Assembly: GCF_020164595.1 (NCBI RefSeq) | Contig: NZ_JAIQZE010000006.1 | Span: forward strand, 62,001-126,000 | DNA length: 64,000 nt | Source: Psychroflexus longus | GTDB taxonomy: Bacteria > Bacteroidota > Bacteroidia > Flavobacteriales > Flavobacteriaceae | Direction of reading: 5' to 3' | In this document: piece after piece, positions 27,620 through 36,798 of the stretch | Numbering within the stretch: position 1 is the first letter of the stretch | How the letters are laid out: every line of letters starts with the position of its first letter | Notes under the pieces: generated by a model | Seen by the model: the letters and a program-made list of their open reading frames with translations, nothing else | What the model was told of the DNA's origin: nothing | Databases searched by the model: none | Translations under genes and position numbers: made by a program

Positions 27620-29746
27620 ATGGAAAGAAAAAATATACAACAGATGAATTTGATCTCAGCTTCCCGAAAAGAGGAAGAAGAGATTTCAAAGTTCAAAACT
27701 GCAGAACAGATAAAAATAAAGACTAAGTACTCCAAAGAAGATCTAGATAAAATAGAACATCGAGATTTTGTAGCTGGACTTGCGCCACACCTGCGAGGAC
27801 CTTATTCAACCATGTACGTGAGAAGACCTTGGACGATCAGGCAATATGCTGGATTTTCTACCGCAGAAGAAAGCAATGCCTTTTACAGAAGAAATCTTGC
27901 TGCTGGGCAAAAAGGACTTTCGGTGGCCTTTGATCTGCCAACGCATAGAGGTTACGATAGTGATCATGAGCGTGTAGTTGGTGATGTTGGAAAAGCTGGA
28001 GTTGCCATAGATACCGTGGAAGATATGAAAGTCTTATTTGATCAGATTCCATTAGACAAAATGTCTGTTTCAATGACCATGAATGGAGCTGTTTTGCCGA
28101 TCATGGCTTTTTACATTGCGGCTGCAGAAGAAACAGGTGTGAAACAGGAACAACTTTCAGGAACCATCCAAAATGACATTCTGAAAGAATTTATGGTTAG
28201 AAATACTTACATCTATCCACCAACTCCTTCAATGAAAATAATTTCAGATATTTTTGAATTTACTTCTCAAAATATGCCGAAATTTAATAGCATCAGTATT
28301 TCCGGTTATCATATGCAGGAAGCTGGGGCTACTGCAGATATTGAATTGGCTTATACACTGGCAGATGGTTTGGAATACATCAAAAAAGGTTTGGAGGCAG
28401 GAATGGATATCGACACTTTTGCCCCGAGACTTTCATTTTTCTGGGGAATTGGCATGAATCATTTTATGGAAATTGCCAAAATGAGAGCTGCAAGAATGCT
28501 TTGGGCAAAAATGGTAAAAGATTTCAATCCTAAAAATCCAAAATCTTTAGCCTTAAGAACACACTCACAGACTAGCGGCTGGACGTTAACAGAACAAGAC
28601 CCGTTTAACAACGTTGCCAGAACGTGTATTGAAGCAACAGCTGCGGCTTTTGGCGGAACTCAAAGTTTACATACAAATGCATTAGATGAAGCTATTGCTT
28701 TACCAACAGATTTCTCCGCAAGGATAGCACGAAATACACAAATTTACCTTCAGGAAGAAACAGGAATTACCAAAACTGTTGATCCTTGGGCAGGAAGTTA
28801 TTATGTTGAAAAATTAACACACGATATTGCTCAACAAGCCTGGAAGCATATTGAAGAAGTCAAAGAACTTGGCGGTATGACTAAAGCCATTGAGGCTGGA
28901 ATTCCAAAATTAAGAATAGAACAAGCAGCGGCGAAGAAACAGGCTAGAATTGATAGCGGAACCGATAAGATCATTGGAATCAACGCCTACAGATTGAAAC
29001 AAGAAGATCCTATAGTTACTCTGGAAGTAGATAACCAAACTGTAAGAAGACAACAGTTGGAGAAGCTTTCGAAGATAAAAGCAGAGCGCAATGATGAAAA
29101 AGTAAAGAAAAGCTTAAAGGATCTCACCCGCATTGCTAAAGAAGAAAATGGTAATCTACTTAAAGCTGCTGTAATCGCAGCTAGAGAAAGAGCTACACTT
29201 GGTGAAATAAGTAACGCTCTGGAGGAAGTATATGGAAGACACCAAGCCAAAATTCAATCGTTTAGTGGAGTATACAGCAAAGAAATGAAAACAGATAAAT
29301 CCTTTAGCAAAGCTCAGGCTCTAGCCGATGAATTTGCAGAAAAAGAAGGTCGCCGTCCGCGAATAATGATTGCCAAAATGGGACAGGATGGTCACGATAG
29401 AGGAGCAAAAGTAGTTGCTACAGGGTATGCCGACGTTGGTTTTGATGTGGATATTGGTCCGTTATTTCAAACGCCACAGGAAGCTGCCCGACAAGCTGTG
29501 GAAAACGATGTGCATATACTGGGAGTGTCTTCTCTGGCAGCAGGCCATAAAACGCTTGTACCTGAAGTTATTGCTGAACTCAAAAAACTTGGACGAGAAG
29601 ATATTATGGTGATTGTAGGTGGAGTAATTCCGTCTGCTGATTATAAATTTTTGTTTGATGCAGGTGCAGTTGCAGTTTTTGGACCTGGAAGCAGAATAAG
29701 TGATGCGGCGATTCAAATTTTAGAAATTTTAAACGATAGCTTTTAA
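27620..29746 (+). CDS. scpA: Methylmalonyl-CoA mutase large subunit
   Basis: The 708-residue catalytic subunit. The substrate-binding TIM barrel is in the first 550 residues ([60 protein letters not shown]). The C-terminal cobalamin-binding domain is intact: [20 protein letters not shown] holds the DxHxxG ligand motif, followed by [16 protein letters not shown] and [12 protein letters not shown]. With the preceding small subunit it forms the heterodimer used in propionate metabolism or in making propionyl-CoA. No MeaB-type chaperone or epimerase gene is in the window. Alternative symbol: mutB. Confidence 0.97.
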   Translation: MERKNIQQMNLISASRKEEEEISKFKTAEQIKIKTKYSKEDLDKIEHRDFVAGLAPHLRGPYSTMYVRRPWTIRQYAGFSTAEESNAFYRRNLAAGQKGLSVAFDLPTHRGYDSDHERVVGDVGKAGVAIDTVEDMKVLFDQIPLDKMSVSMTMNGAVLPIMAFYIAAAEETGVKQEQLSGTIQNDILKEFMVRNTYIYPPTPSMKIISDIFEFTSQNMPKFNSISISGYHMQEAGATADIELAYTLADGLEYIKKGLEAGMDIDTFAPRLSFFWGIGMNHFMEIAKMRAARMLWAKMVKDFNPKNPKSLALRTHSQTSGWTLTEQDPFNNVARTCIEATAAAFGGTQSLHTNALDEAIALPTDFSARIARNTQIYLQEETGITKTVDPWAGSYYVEKLTHDIAQQAWKHIEEVKELGGMTKAIEAGIPKLRIEQAAAKKQARIDSGTDKIIGINAYRLKQEDPIVTLEVDNQTVRRQQLEKLSKIKAERNDEKVKKSLKDLTRIAKEENGNLLKAAVIAARERATLGEISNALEEVYGRHQAKIQSFSGVYSKEMKTDKSFSKAQALADEFAEKEGRRPRIMIAKMGQDGHDRGAKVVATGYADVGFDVDIGPLFQTPQEAARQAVENDVHILGVSSLAAGHKTLVPEVIAELKKLGREDIMVIVGGVIPSADYKFLFDAGAVAVFGPGSRISDAAIQILEILNDSF

Positions 29747-29840
29747 AATCAGTTTAAAACTATAAAACTTAGGAATAGGTTTTGCACAGATGTAAACCAT
29801 TCAAACACAATGACAAGATCAAGTCATTCAAAAAGTAATC

Positions 29841-31367
29841 ATGGCTATTATTGGAAATATTATAAAAGGCGTTATCAATCTCAGAAACTCTATTTCTCTT
29901 GAAACTGACCACATTAAAAATCAAAAAGAGACTTTGAATTTTTTGCTGGAAAAAGCAAAAAAAACAGAATTTGGAAATCATTTTGAATTTTTAAAAGTTT
30001 TAAACTCAGTGGATCCCTACAAAAATTTCAAGTCGAATATCCCTTACTTCGATTATGACAAAATGCATAACGATTGGTGGCATAAGCTTCATGAGGGTGT
30101 GAGTAATGTTACATGGCCGGGGAATCCAGATTATTTTGCCTTGAGCTCTGGAACTACAGGAAAAACCAGCAAGCGAATTCCAGTGACGGATGACATGATA
30201 GAAGCTATTAAGAACGCGGGAATCAAACAAATATTAGCAATTGAAAACTATGATTTACCTTCCGATTTTTTTGAAAAGGAAATAATGATGTTGGGAAGTT
30301 CAACTGAACTTCAGGAAAATAATGACCACTTAGAAGGTGAGATCAGTGGAATTAGTGCCAGTAAAATACCATTTTGGTTTCGAGGATTCTATAAACCAGG
30401 AGAAGAAATTTCCAAAATTGACGATTGGGATGAACGCGTTCAGAAAATTGCTGAAAATGCTAAAACCTGGGATATTGGAGCCTTAAGTGGTATTCCATCC
30501 TGGATGGAATTGATGATGGAAAAAGTCATCGAGTATCATAAGGTGGATAACATTCACGACATATGGCCAAACTTAAAGGTCTATACAACAGGTGGCGTGG
30601 CATTTGGTCCTTATGAAAAAAGCTTCAAACGCTTGACAGGGAAACATGTTCATGTGATTGATACCTATTTAGCTTCAGAAGGGTTTATTGCCTTGCAAAC
30701 TCGTCCTGAGACAGATGCTATGCAACTGTTGACCGATAATGGAATTTTTTTCGAATTTATACCATTCAAACCGGAATACATAAACCAGGATGGTTCACTA
30801 AAAGCCGACTCTCCGAGTATATCTATCGAGGATGTGAAACTTGATCAAGATTATGTATTGGTCATAAGTACGGTGAGTGGTGCTTGGCGGTATAGTATTG
30901 GAGATACCATCCAATTTACGGATGTTGAAAAAGCAGAAATAAGAATAACGGGGAGAACAAAATTCTTTTTAAATACCGTAGGTTCTCAACTTTCTGTCAA
31001 CAAAATGGATGCAGCCATGAAGGAATTGGGAAATCAATTTGATATGGAAGTTTCAGAATATACCATTTGCGCCAAACGTGCAGATGATAATGAGTTTTAT
31101 CATTTTTGGTACTTAGGAACTTCAGATACAAGTTTAGATTCCTCTGAAGTCGCTGAAGCGCTTGATAAGGCTTTGAAATCTGCTAACAAAAATTACGAAG
31201 TGGCCAGAACTAAAGCGCTAAAAGGGGTCAAAGTCAATCTAGTAAAACCAGATGTGTTTTATGACTGGAATGCAAGAAATAAGAAAAAAGGTGGGCAGGT
31301 AAAAATGGAACGGGTGATGAACGAGGAAAAATTCAGTGAATGGGAAAATTTTGTACAAAAGCACTAA
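29841..31367 (+). CDS. GH3-like acyl-adenylating enzyme
   Basis: A 508-residue protein of the GH3 family, named for plant auxin-amido synthetases of the acyl-adenylate superfamily. The nucleotide-binding motif ALSSGTTGKTSKRIPVT corresponds to SSGTT-x-G of GH3 enzymes; later motifs are VYTTGGVAFGPYEKSF, YLASEGFIALQ and SGAWRYSIGDTIQF, the last matching the Y-R-x-G-D motif of adenylating enzymes. The C-terminal domain ends with VMNEEKFSEWENFV. Bacterial members are widespread in Bacteroidota, but their acid and amine substrates are unknown. The final stop abuts the convergent metallopeptidase gene. Confidence 0.9.
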   Translation: MAIIGNIIKGVINLRNSISLETDHIKNQKETLNFLLEKAKKTEFGNHFEFLKVLNSVDPYKNFKSNIPYFDYDKMHNDWWHKLHEGVSNVTWPGNPDYFALSSGTTGKTSKRIPVTDDMIEAIKNAGIKQILAIENYDLPSDFFEKEIMMLGSSTELQENNDHLEGEISGISASKIPFWFRGFYKPGEEISKIDDWDERVQKIAENAKTWDIGALSGIPSWMELMMEKVIEYHKVDNIHDIWPNLKVYTTGGVAFGPYEKSFKRLTGKHVHVIDTYLASEGFIALQTRPETDAMQLLTDNGIFFEFIPFKPEYINQDGSLKADSPSISIEDVKLDQDYVLVISTVSGAWRYSIGDTIQFTDVEKAEIRITGRTKFFLNTVGSQLSVNKMDAAMKELGNQFDMEVSEYTICAKRADDNEFYHFWYLGTSDTSLDSSEVAEALDKALKSANKNYEVARTKALKGVKVNLVKPDVFYDWNARNKKKGGQVKMERVMNEEKFSEWENFVQKH

Positions 31368-31988
31368 CTAGCGCTCCTGTACAATTTCCATAATTTCCTC
31401 TGGTGATAAATAATAACGCTTTATTCTTTCCTTATATTTTTTATCAATATCAGCATGATCGAGTATGAAATTTTTAGTCTTCAGGATATAATCTTCCATA
31501 CCTTGGTTTACAGCAAAAGTATCTGCTGCTCTCTCGGCCTCAACAATATGTTTTTCCAGATATAAATATTTGATACCAAACCAAATCATATTGAATTTAC
31601 CACGATGCTGATAATCCAGAATATGACCTAATTCGTGGCCAAGCCAACCTATTAAGACTTCTGTAGGCACATTTATAGTTCGAAATTCCTGACCAGATAT
31701 TTTAAATTTTTCACTTATAAAAATAAAGTATTTACGCTTAGCCCTTGGTTTTAATAAACTTTTGAAGTCTGGCTGAGCTTGCATTGTAGATTTTTTTATA
31801 TCCGATTTAAATTTAAACGTAATTGACGTCTCCTTTAATTGAGGATAATAGCTTAAAGCCTGTTTGACCTCATTTTCTATAGATTCAGGATAAATATGAG
31901 GATTTTGAGCTTTCATATTGTCAATTATTAAAAATTTGAAGTGAAATGCAAGTATAATAAAAAGATTAATGCTTTGTTTTGGGCTCAT
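31368..31988 (-). CDS. Putative zinc metallopeptidase (HELGH) with N-terminal hydrophobic segment
   Basis: A 206-residue protein. The motif LGHELGHILDYQHR is a classic HExxH zinc site, followed about 35 residues on by HIVEAERAADTFAV, which supplies the third ligand Glu and an ExxAD motif as in M48-like and other gluzincins. The first 22 residues (INLFIILAFHFKFLII) look like a signal or anchor; an internal Met at residue 25 is an alternative start. It overlaps the upstream barrel gene by 23 bp. I do not recognise a named family. It may process or degrade envelope proteins. Confidence 0.72.
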   Translation of the reverse strand: MSPKQSINLFIILAFHFKFLIIDNMKAQNPHIYPESIENEVKQALSYYPQLKETSITFKFKSDIKKSTMQAQPDFKSLLKPRAKRKYFIFISEKFKISGQEFRTINVPTEVLIGWLGHELGHILDYQHRGKFNMIWFGIKYLYLEKHIVEAERAADTFAVNQGMEDYILKTKNFILDHADIDKKYKERIKRYYLSPEEIMEIVQER

Positions 31989-32841
31989 ATATTAATCTAA
32001 AAAATGTGCTAAACCGATCATTATTTGCTTCAATAGGGATTCCAGTAACAATGCCTATCATTAAATGATCTGAAATTCCTAAACGCATCTGCGGTCTTAG
32101 GGTGGTTTCTAATTTCCCATCAACGATAATTTTATTGATTTCGAGACCTATAAAGTTACGAGTTCCTGTAATCATGTAATGAAAACTGGTATGTATTTGA
32201 TAGAAGAATTCATTTTCGAAACCACTGAATCCTCTTTCCCAAACAGGACCCGAGTAAACTAGGGAATGAAAGTTGGATCCCAGACGTTTGGCAACAACCA
32301 AAAATGGACTCATCTTATTACCTGTAAACAAGCGACCAGAATCGTATCTGTTGAAAGCATTCATGGTAAAGCTATGTAAATATCCACCGGCCATAGATAA
32401 GTTGTATTTTGGGCTTACAAGAAATGAGTACTGAGCAGCAAATTGCAAACCTTCTAACCTGCTCTGAGGAAGTGGATCAGCATTAGAAGACTCTCGCCTG
32501 TCATAATAAAACTGAAAAGGAAGTTCTATTTCTAATCCTAAACGGTCTACAGGCGCCCACTCATACTCAATTAAGGCTTCATACTCTTCATAATCGTTAT
32601 TGTCGTTAACACCAAATCCTACGTTCCATTCACGCTCACCTTTTCTAGCTCCAAGATCTCTTATAAGATCAATATAGAGTGGTTCTGCGTGAAGTACTTT
32701 GGGTGACAAACCTTTTTGATCTTCTGTTTCTGATATATAAATGCTATCTCTTTCCTGTTTGGTAACTTGACCAAATATTGAGATTGAACATAACACTAGT
32801 GTTGAGAATAAAACTATTCTCAATGAATATTTTAATGACAT
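31966..32841 (-). CDS. Outer-membrane beta-barrel-like protein of the HAEPLY family
   Basis: A 291-residue protein with a signal peptide (RIVLFSTLVLCSISIFGQ). After it comes VLHAEPLYIDLIRDLGARKG followed by EREWNVGFG, a block I recall as strongly conserved in an uncharacterised Bacteroidota family. The rest alternates short beta-strands with aromatic ends (LGLEIELPFQFYYD, PKYNLSMAGGYLHSFTMNAF, NFIGLEINKIIVDGKLETTL, RFSTFFRLIYEPKTKH), consistent with a small barrel of about 12 strands. Substrate and role unknown. The gene lies between a small anchored protein and a putative metallopeptidase, all on one strand. Confidence 0.7.
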   Translation of the reverse strand: MSLKYSLRIVLFSTLVLCSISIFGQVTKQERDSIYISETEDQKGLSPKVLHAEPLYIDLIRDLGARKGEREWNVGFGVNDNNDYEEYEALIEYEWAPVDRLGLEIELPFQFYYDRRESSNADPLPQSRLEGLQFAAQYSFLVSPKYNLSMAGGYLHSFTMNAFNRYDSGRLFTGNKMSPFLVVAKRLGSNFHSLVYSGPVWERGFSGFENEFFYQIHTSFHYMITGTRNFIGLEINKIIVDGKLETTLRPQMRLGISDHLMIGIVTGIPIEANNDRFSTFFRLIYEPKTKH

Positions 32842-32885
32842 AATAAATGAATTTGAGTTAAAATTAATTTTGATTAAAATGAATT

Positions 32886-33272
32886 TTAAGCTTCAAATTC
32901 TGGTGGTGGAATAATGATTTTAGAATGATCCTGAGAGTTGATCAAGGCCACATAATTCATGATGGAATTACATTCCAAATAAAGATTTAATAAAGCGAGA
33001 TTTTCAAATAGATTGGTTCTGAAAAGATCAACATGATTTTTTTTGGATGCTGATTTTTCTGGCAACTCATGGTCATGGTTTTGCTCACTGAAAGCATCTT
33101 CAATACCAATTCCCTTCTCAATGATCAATTCAATGAGTGTTTCCTGCTCGTTGTAATTTATCCTTTTTAAAAATATATCTGGAGCGTCTATACTCAAGTT
33201 GATAAACACTAGTATAAGAAATACCAAAATGTGTCTACCTAACCAACCTTCTCTTATTTCCCTTAAAATCAT
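32886..33272 (-). CDS. Small membrane-anchored periplasmic protein, unknown function
   Basis: A 128-residue protein with one hydrophobic helix near the N-terminus (residues about 13-29, HILVFLILVFINLSIDAPD) and an exported-looking remainder. It contains an acidic and His-rich patch (SEQNHDHELPEKSASKKNH), a hydrophobic helix (NLALLNLYLECNSIMNYVAL) and the C-terminal signature IIPPPEFEA. I do not recognise a named family, and I cannot assign a role. It is the first gene of the three-gene cluster 33272-31368 and sits 44 bp before the barrel gene. The AsmA gene lies upstream, 19 bp away. Confidence 0.65.
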   Translation of the reverse strand: MILREIREGWLGRHILVFLILVFINLSIDAPDIFLKRINYNEQETLIELIIEKGIGIEDAFSEQNHDHELPEKSASKKNHVDLFRTNLFENLALLNLYLECNSIMNYVALINSQDHSKIIIPPPEFEA

Positions 33273-33291
33273 TTACATTAAAAATGTAATA

Positions 33292-35907
33292 TTAATTATT
33301 CTTTTTCTTTTTAAAAAGCCCTTCCAATGTGTTTTTGACTTTATCCTTCACTTCTTCTGTTGAAGTGTCTGTAGAATCCTTAGATGTTTTATTCCCTCCT
33401 AGCAGATTATTAATTTCATTTCCAATTTTATCTTTGACTTGGTCTGTTGCTTTTTCTTTCTGCGCCTGGATAATTTGACTTGTCAGACTTGTAATAGCTT
33501 TATCCATGTTTAAATTAATTTTTGGACTGGTAAATGAACCAGACAGATTCACTGGCACATCTACATTGAATTTACTGACATCAATATTACTCAGCTTAGC
33601 AAGTTGACCTCCTATTTCATCTCCAAAATATTTAGCAGGAACATTAAATTTTAGATTATAGTTCATGGTATTGTCAAACGAATGACTTCCAGAAACGTCG
33701 ACTTTGACATCATCAAGTTTAAAATCAAAATTATCTGCATTGATAGCTCCGTTTTTAAAATTCAATTTTGCAACTAAGTCTTTTATTTTGTACTTATCAA
33801 AATTTAAAAGTTGAAATTGTTTATTAAGATTGGATACTAAAGTCATATTTTCTTGTTCGATATCTGCGCTGATAATTTTAGCCAAAAGATCTCCGGCAAG
33901 ACTGGTATAAATCGGCATCAAATCTTTAGTCAAGTCTCCTTTTAGATTTATACTGGTTGTTGCGACACCATTGAGCACTTGAGCAATCGGTGCCAGACCT
34001 TTTATCAATTCCATCTGCTGTACAGCTTCTATGATTTTGATGGTATTCAAACTCATTTTCATATCAAAATTTGGAGTCGTCTCTTTAGTAGAAACATTCC
34101 CGTCCAATTTGATATTTCCACCAAAAATATCAGCATTAATATTATTTAAAACTGCGCTCTCATTCTGCAAAGCCATGCTTCCCGTAACATTCTTAAGGTT
34201 CAGGTTATCGTAAATGACATTTTCAGCTCTAAAGTTTAAAACGATATCCAAAAAATCAGGAATTTTAATTTCCTCCGTCGTCTCAGCTGTTTTATCAGAA
34301 TTTGAATTTTCAGAAGCTGCTACTTCAGTATCACTTTCTACCATAAAATCAGCAACATTGAAGGTTTTGGAAGCTGCATCAAAAGTTCCTTTCAAAGGTT
34401 TATCGGCGAAAGCAAAACCCATCAAATTATTTAAGTTTCCATTCATTTTTAAGTCAGTCGAACCCGCTGACATCTCAAATTTGTTCAATTGAATTGCATT
34501 AGTCGTAAAATTGACAGTAGCTACTTCAATATGTATAGGCTTAGCTAAATCTGGAGAGTCGTAATCAAATTTTGAAAGCTGAAGTAAGCCTTTTGCATTT
34601 ACATTATCGTAAGCTTCCTGTTCTATAGAATTCATATCAAAATTGGTCACCAAATCAACGTCTAAAAAACCACTTAAATCTTGTTCTAAATCTATAGGAT
34701 AAGCTTTTTTAAGATTTGCTAAATTCAATCTTCCTTTAGCCTGAAGATCAACCAGCATATTGGTAGTTAGATTTTTCACAGAACCACTTCCAGCAAAACG
34801 ATCCTGGTCTATTCTGAATTTGACATCGTTAAAATTGATGTATGTATCTTCGACTAGTCCGCTTTCGTTTTTGAGCTCAATATTCAGGGAGATATCATCA
34901 ACTTTTTTGGGTAAGTCGGTGTATTGAAAAGAAGCATTGGAACTTGAAGCTGAAATATCTAAAGTTGGGATATATGTCTCATCTACTTTACCTTTAATGA
35001 CTCCGTTCAATTTAAAATCACCTGTTGTAGTCACTCCATCAAGGTTGGAGGCATAAGCTTCGGGAATCAAAGCCAAAAAGTTTTTAAAATCTGAAGAAGG
35101 CGTAGAAAATTGGATATCTATATCATTATAATTTTCAAATAACTGAACGTAACCTTCAAACTGAAGTGGCAACTGATTCACTAAAGCTTCATTATCTAAA
35201 AAAGTAAACTTCATATTTTCAAGATCCATTTCAAGGTCTGCATCCAATACTATAGAATTATCTTTTAAGTAATTGGTTCCATCAAAATCAAAAGATATTT
35301 TAGAATCGGTAAGTGTTTTAAGGGTGAAAACAGACTCGGCAAAATCTCCATCACCACTATGATTGAATTCCTTAAGTTTAAGAAAGATATTTCCACTTTC
35401 ATCCAAATAATTGATGGTGGATGAATTGATTTCGTAATGATTTAAATTGAGTTGAAAGGGTTTTTCAGCCTTTTTTGTTTCAGTCGTTTCTGAAATTTCT
35501 GAGGCTTCAGCGGTTTTAGCAATATCATAATTGGAGTTACCAAGAGAATCCACTTTCACATTGATCAAGGCATCATTTAAATATATTTGGTCGATTTTCA
35601 AGCCTTCATCTTTAAAAAGCTGCATTACACCCATCGCTATATTGAAGTTTTTAACATAAACTAAAGTATCTCCCTCAAATGGCGCTTTGTTAATTACGCT
35701 CACCTCTTCAAGACTCAAACTTGCGTTAGGAAAATTTCTAAACAAACTTAAATCTAAGGAAGCCCATTCTATTTGAGCATTTACATTATCATTAGCTGCC
35801 TTTTTAACCATTTTTTCTATACTCCCTTTGAATAATATTGGGGTAAGAAATAAAGCAATGATGAGTATTAAGAAAACAACACCGATAATCTTAAAAGCCT
35901 TTTTCAT
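33292..35907 (-). CDS. AsmA-like family protein
   Basis: An 871-residue protein with one N-terminal membrane helix (residues about 5-24, FKIIGVVFLILIIALFLTPI) and a very long periplasmic part. The N-terminal segment KMVKKAANDNVNAQIEWASLDLSLFRNFPNASLSLEEVSV is typical of AsmA; the C-terminal region with repeated amphipathic strands (NLNHYEINSSTINYLDESGN, LNIELKNESGLVEDTYINF) fits the AsmA-like C-terminal region, which forms a long lipid-conducting groove in bridge-like transport proteins. It probably helps move phospholipid between membranes or maintains the outer membrane. Low-complexity, Lys- and Thr-rich C-terminus. The start is 90 bp from the transporter gene upstream. Confidence 0.88.
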   Translation of the reverse strand: MKKAFKIIGVVFLILIIALFLTPILFKGSIEKMVKKAANDNVNAQIEWASLDLSLFRNFPNASLSLEEVSVINKAPFEGDTLVYVKNFNIAMGVMQLFKDEGLKIDQIYLNDALINVKVDSLGNSNYDIAKTAEASEISETTETKKAEKPFQLNLNHYEINSSTINYLDESGNIFLKLKEFNHSGDGDFAESVFTLKTLTDSKISFDFDGTNYLKDNSIVLDADLEMDLENMKFTFLDNEALVNQLPLQFEGYVQLFENYNDIDIQFSTPSSDFKNFLALIPEAYASNLDGVTTTGDFKLNGVIKGKVDETYIPTLDISASSSNASFQYTDLPKKVDDISLNIELKNESGLVEDTYINFNDVKFRIDQDRFAGSGSVKNLTTNMLVDLQAKGRLNLANLKKAYPIDLEQDLSGFLDVDLVTNFDMNSIEQEAYDNVNAKGLLQLSKFDYDSPDLAKPIHIEVATVNFTTNAIQLNKFEMSAGSTDLKMNGNLNNLMGFAFADKPLKGTFDAASKTFNVADFMVESDTEVAASENSNSDKTAETTEEIKIPDFLDIVLNFRAENVIYDNLNLKNVTGSMALQNESAVLNNINADIFGGNIKLDGNVSTKETTPNFDMKMSLNTIKIIEAVQQMELIKGLAPIAQVLNGVATTSINLKGDLTKDLMPIYTSLAGDLLAKIISADIEQENMTLVSNLNKQFQLLNFDKYKIKDLVAKLNFKNGAINADNFDFKLDDVKVDVSGSHSFDNTMNYNLKFNVPAKYFGDEIGGQLAKLSNIDVSKFNVDVPVNLSGSFTSPKINLNMDKAITSLTSQIIQAQKEKATDQVKDKIGNEINNLLGGNKTSKDSTDTSTEEVKDKVKNTLEGLFKKKKNN

Positions 35908-35996
35908 AAGTAATAATTTGAACCTAAAATTACGTAATGGCTTCTCGTTTATACCAAAAAAAGAATTAAAATTTAGAATTGTTCAACTTCAGGAAA

Positions 35997-36686
35997 TTAG
36001 GATTCTTGAATCTCTTCGCCTTGCTTAAGATTAAATTTTTTTCGAAACAAAAACACTACCAGATATAAGAGAGGCGTATCGAAAAGAGCAATAAGGGCCT
36101 TAAAGAGAAAACCACTCAAGAGCAGTCCTCCAAAAAGATCCCATTCCAATTCTCCAAAAACTGAAAGAAGAAAAACTACAGCAAACGTATCCACAAATTG
36201 TGATGAGAATGTTGAGAAGTTGTTCCTTAACCAGAGGTATTTCCCTTTGGTCAATTTTTTCCAAAAATGGTATACATAGATATCAACGTATTGAGCAAGA
36301 AGATAGGCCATCATCGAAGCCGCGACGGCGATGGTTGTAGCCCCAAAAACATTATTAAAAACTTCATCCCCCACTGGAGACCATGATGTGGCTGGAACCG
36401 CATTTGCCACCAAAATGATAAGGAGTGAAAAAACGGAAGCAAAAATTCCAATAGTTACAACTTGGTTCGCTTTCTTTTTACCGTAAATCTCACTTATGGA
36501 ATCTGTGATTAAAAACGTGATGGGATACGGTAACACGCCCACTGAAATTTCAAATCTATACAGCCCAAAAAAATCCCAGTAGAAAAACTTTTGAAAAATT
36601 AAATTGGAAACGACCAAGGATGTTATGAATAATGCAGCAAGTATTAAGTAAATGCGATCTGCAGAAATTTTTTGTAGTGCCGTCAA
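35997..36686 (-). CDS. yhhQ: Queuosine precursor transporter (VUT family)
   Basis: A 229-residue inner-membrane protein with about six hydrophobic helices. The family hallmark LPYPITFLITDSISEIYGKKKANQVV is present (here GVLPYPITFLITDSISEIYG), followed by VAASMMAYLLAQYVDIYVYHF and WLRNNFSTFSSQFVDTFAVV. YhhQ imports preQ0 or queuine-type precursors for tRNA modification. No preQ1 riboswitch could be recognised upstream. It is divergent from the folK fusion gene, with a 112-bp shared intergenic region. Confidence 0.92.
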   Translation of the reverse strand: MTALQKISADRIYLILAALFITSLVVSNLIFQKFFYWDFFGLYRFEISVGVLPYPITFLITDSISEIYGKKKANQVVTIGIFASVFSLLIILVANAVPATSWSPVGDEVFNNVFGATTIAVAASMMAYLLAQYVDIYVYHFWKKLTKGKYLWLRNNFSTFSSQFVDTFAVVFLLSVFGELEWDLFGGLLLSGFLFKALIALFDTPLLYLVVFLFRKKFNLKQGEEIQES

Positions 36687-36758
36687 CTATAATTGAATTT
36701 GATATTTACCTTTGCGGCAAATCTAAGCTGTAATTTTTAAACTCAATACATTTTGCAG

Positions 36759-36773
36759 TTGATTGTAAATCAA
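36759..36773. repeat. Perfect inverted repeat in the yhhQ/folK intergenic region
   Basis: TTGATT-GTA-AATCAA, perfect 6-bp arms with a 3-bp spacer, 26 bp before the TTG start of the folK fusion gene. It could be an operator; no regulator is known. Confidence 0.4.
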
Positions 36774-36798
36774 TATTCATTAAAATTTTCTTAACAAA

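Noticed and set aside
36687-36758. preQ1 riboswitch upstream of yhhQ
   Set aside because: No preQ1-type stem and A-rich tail with matching pseudoknot could be found on the minus strand.
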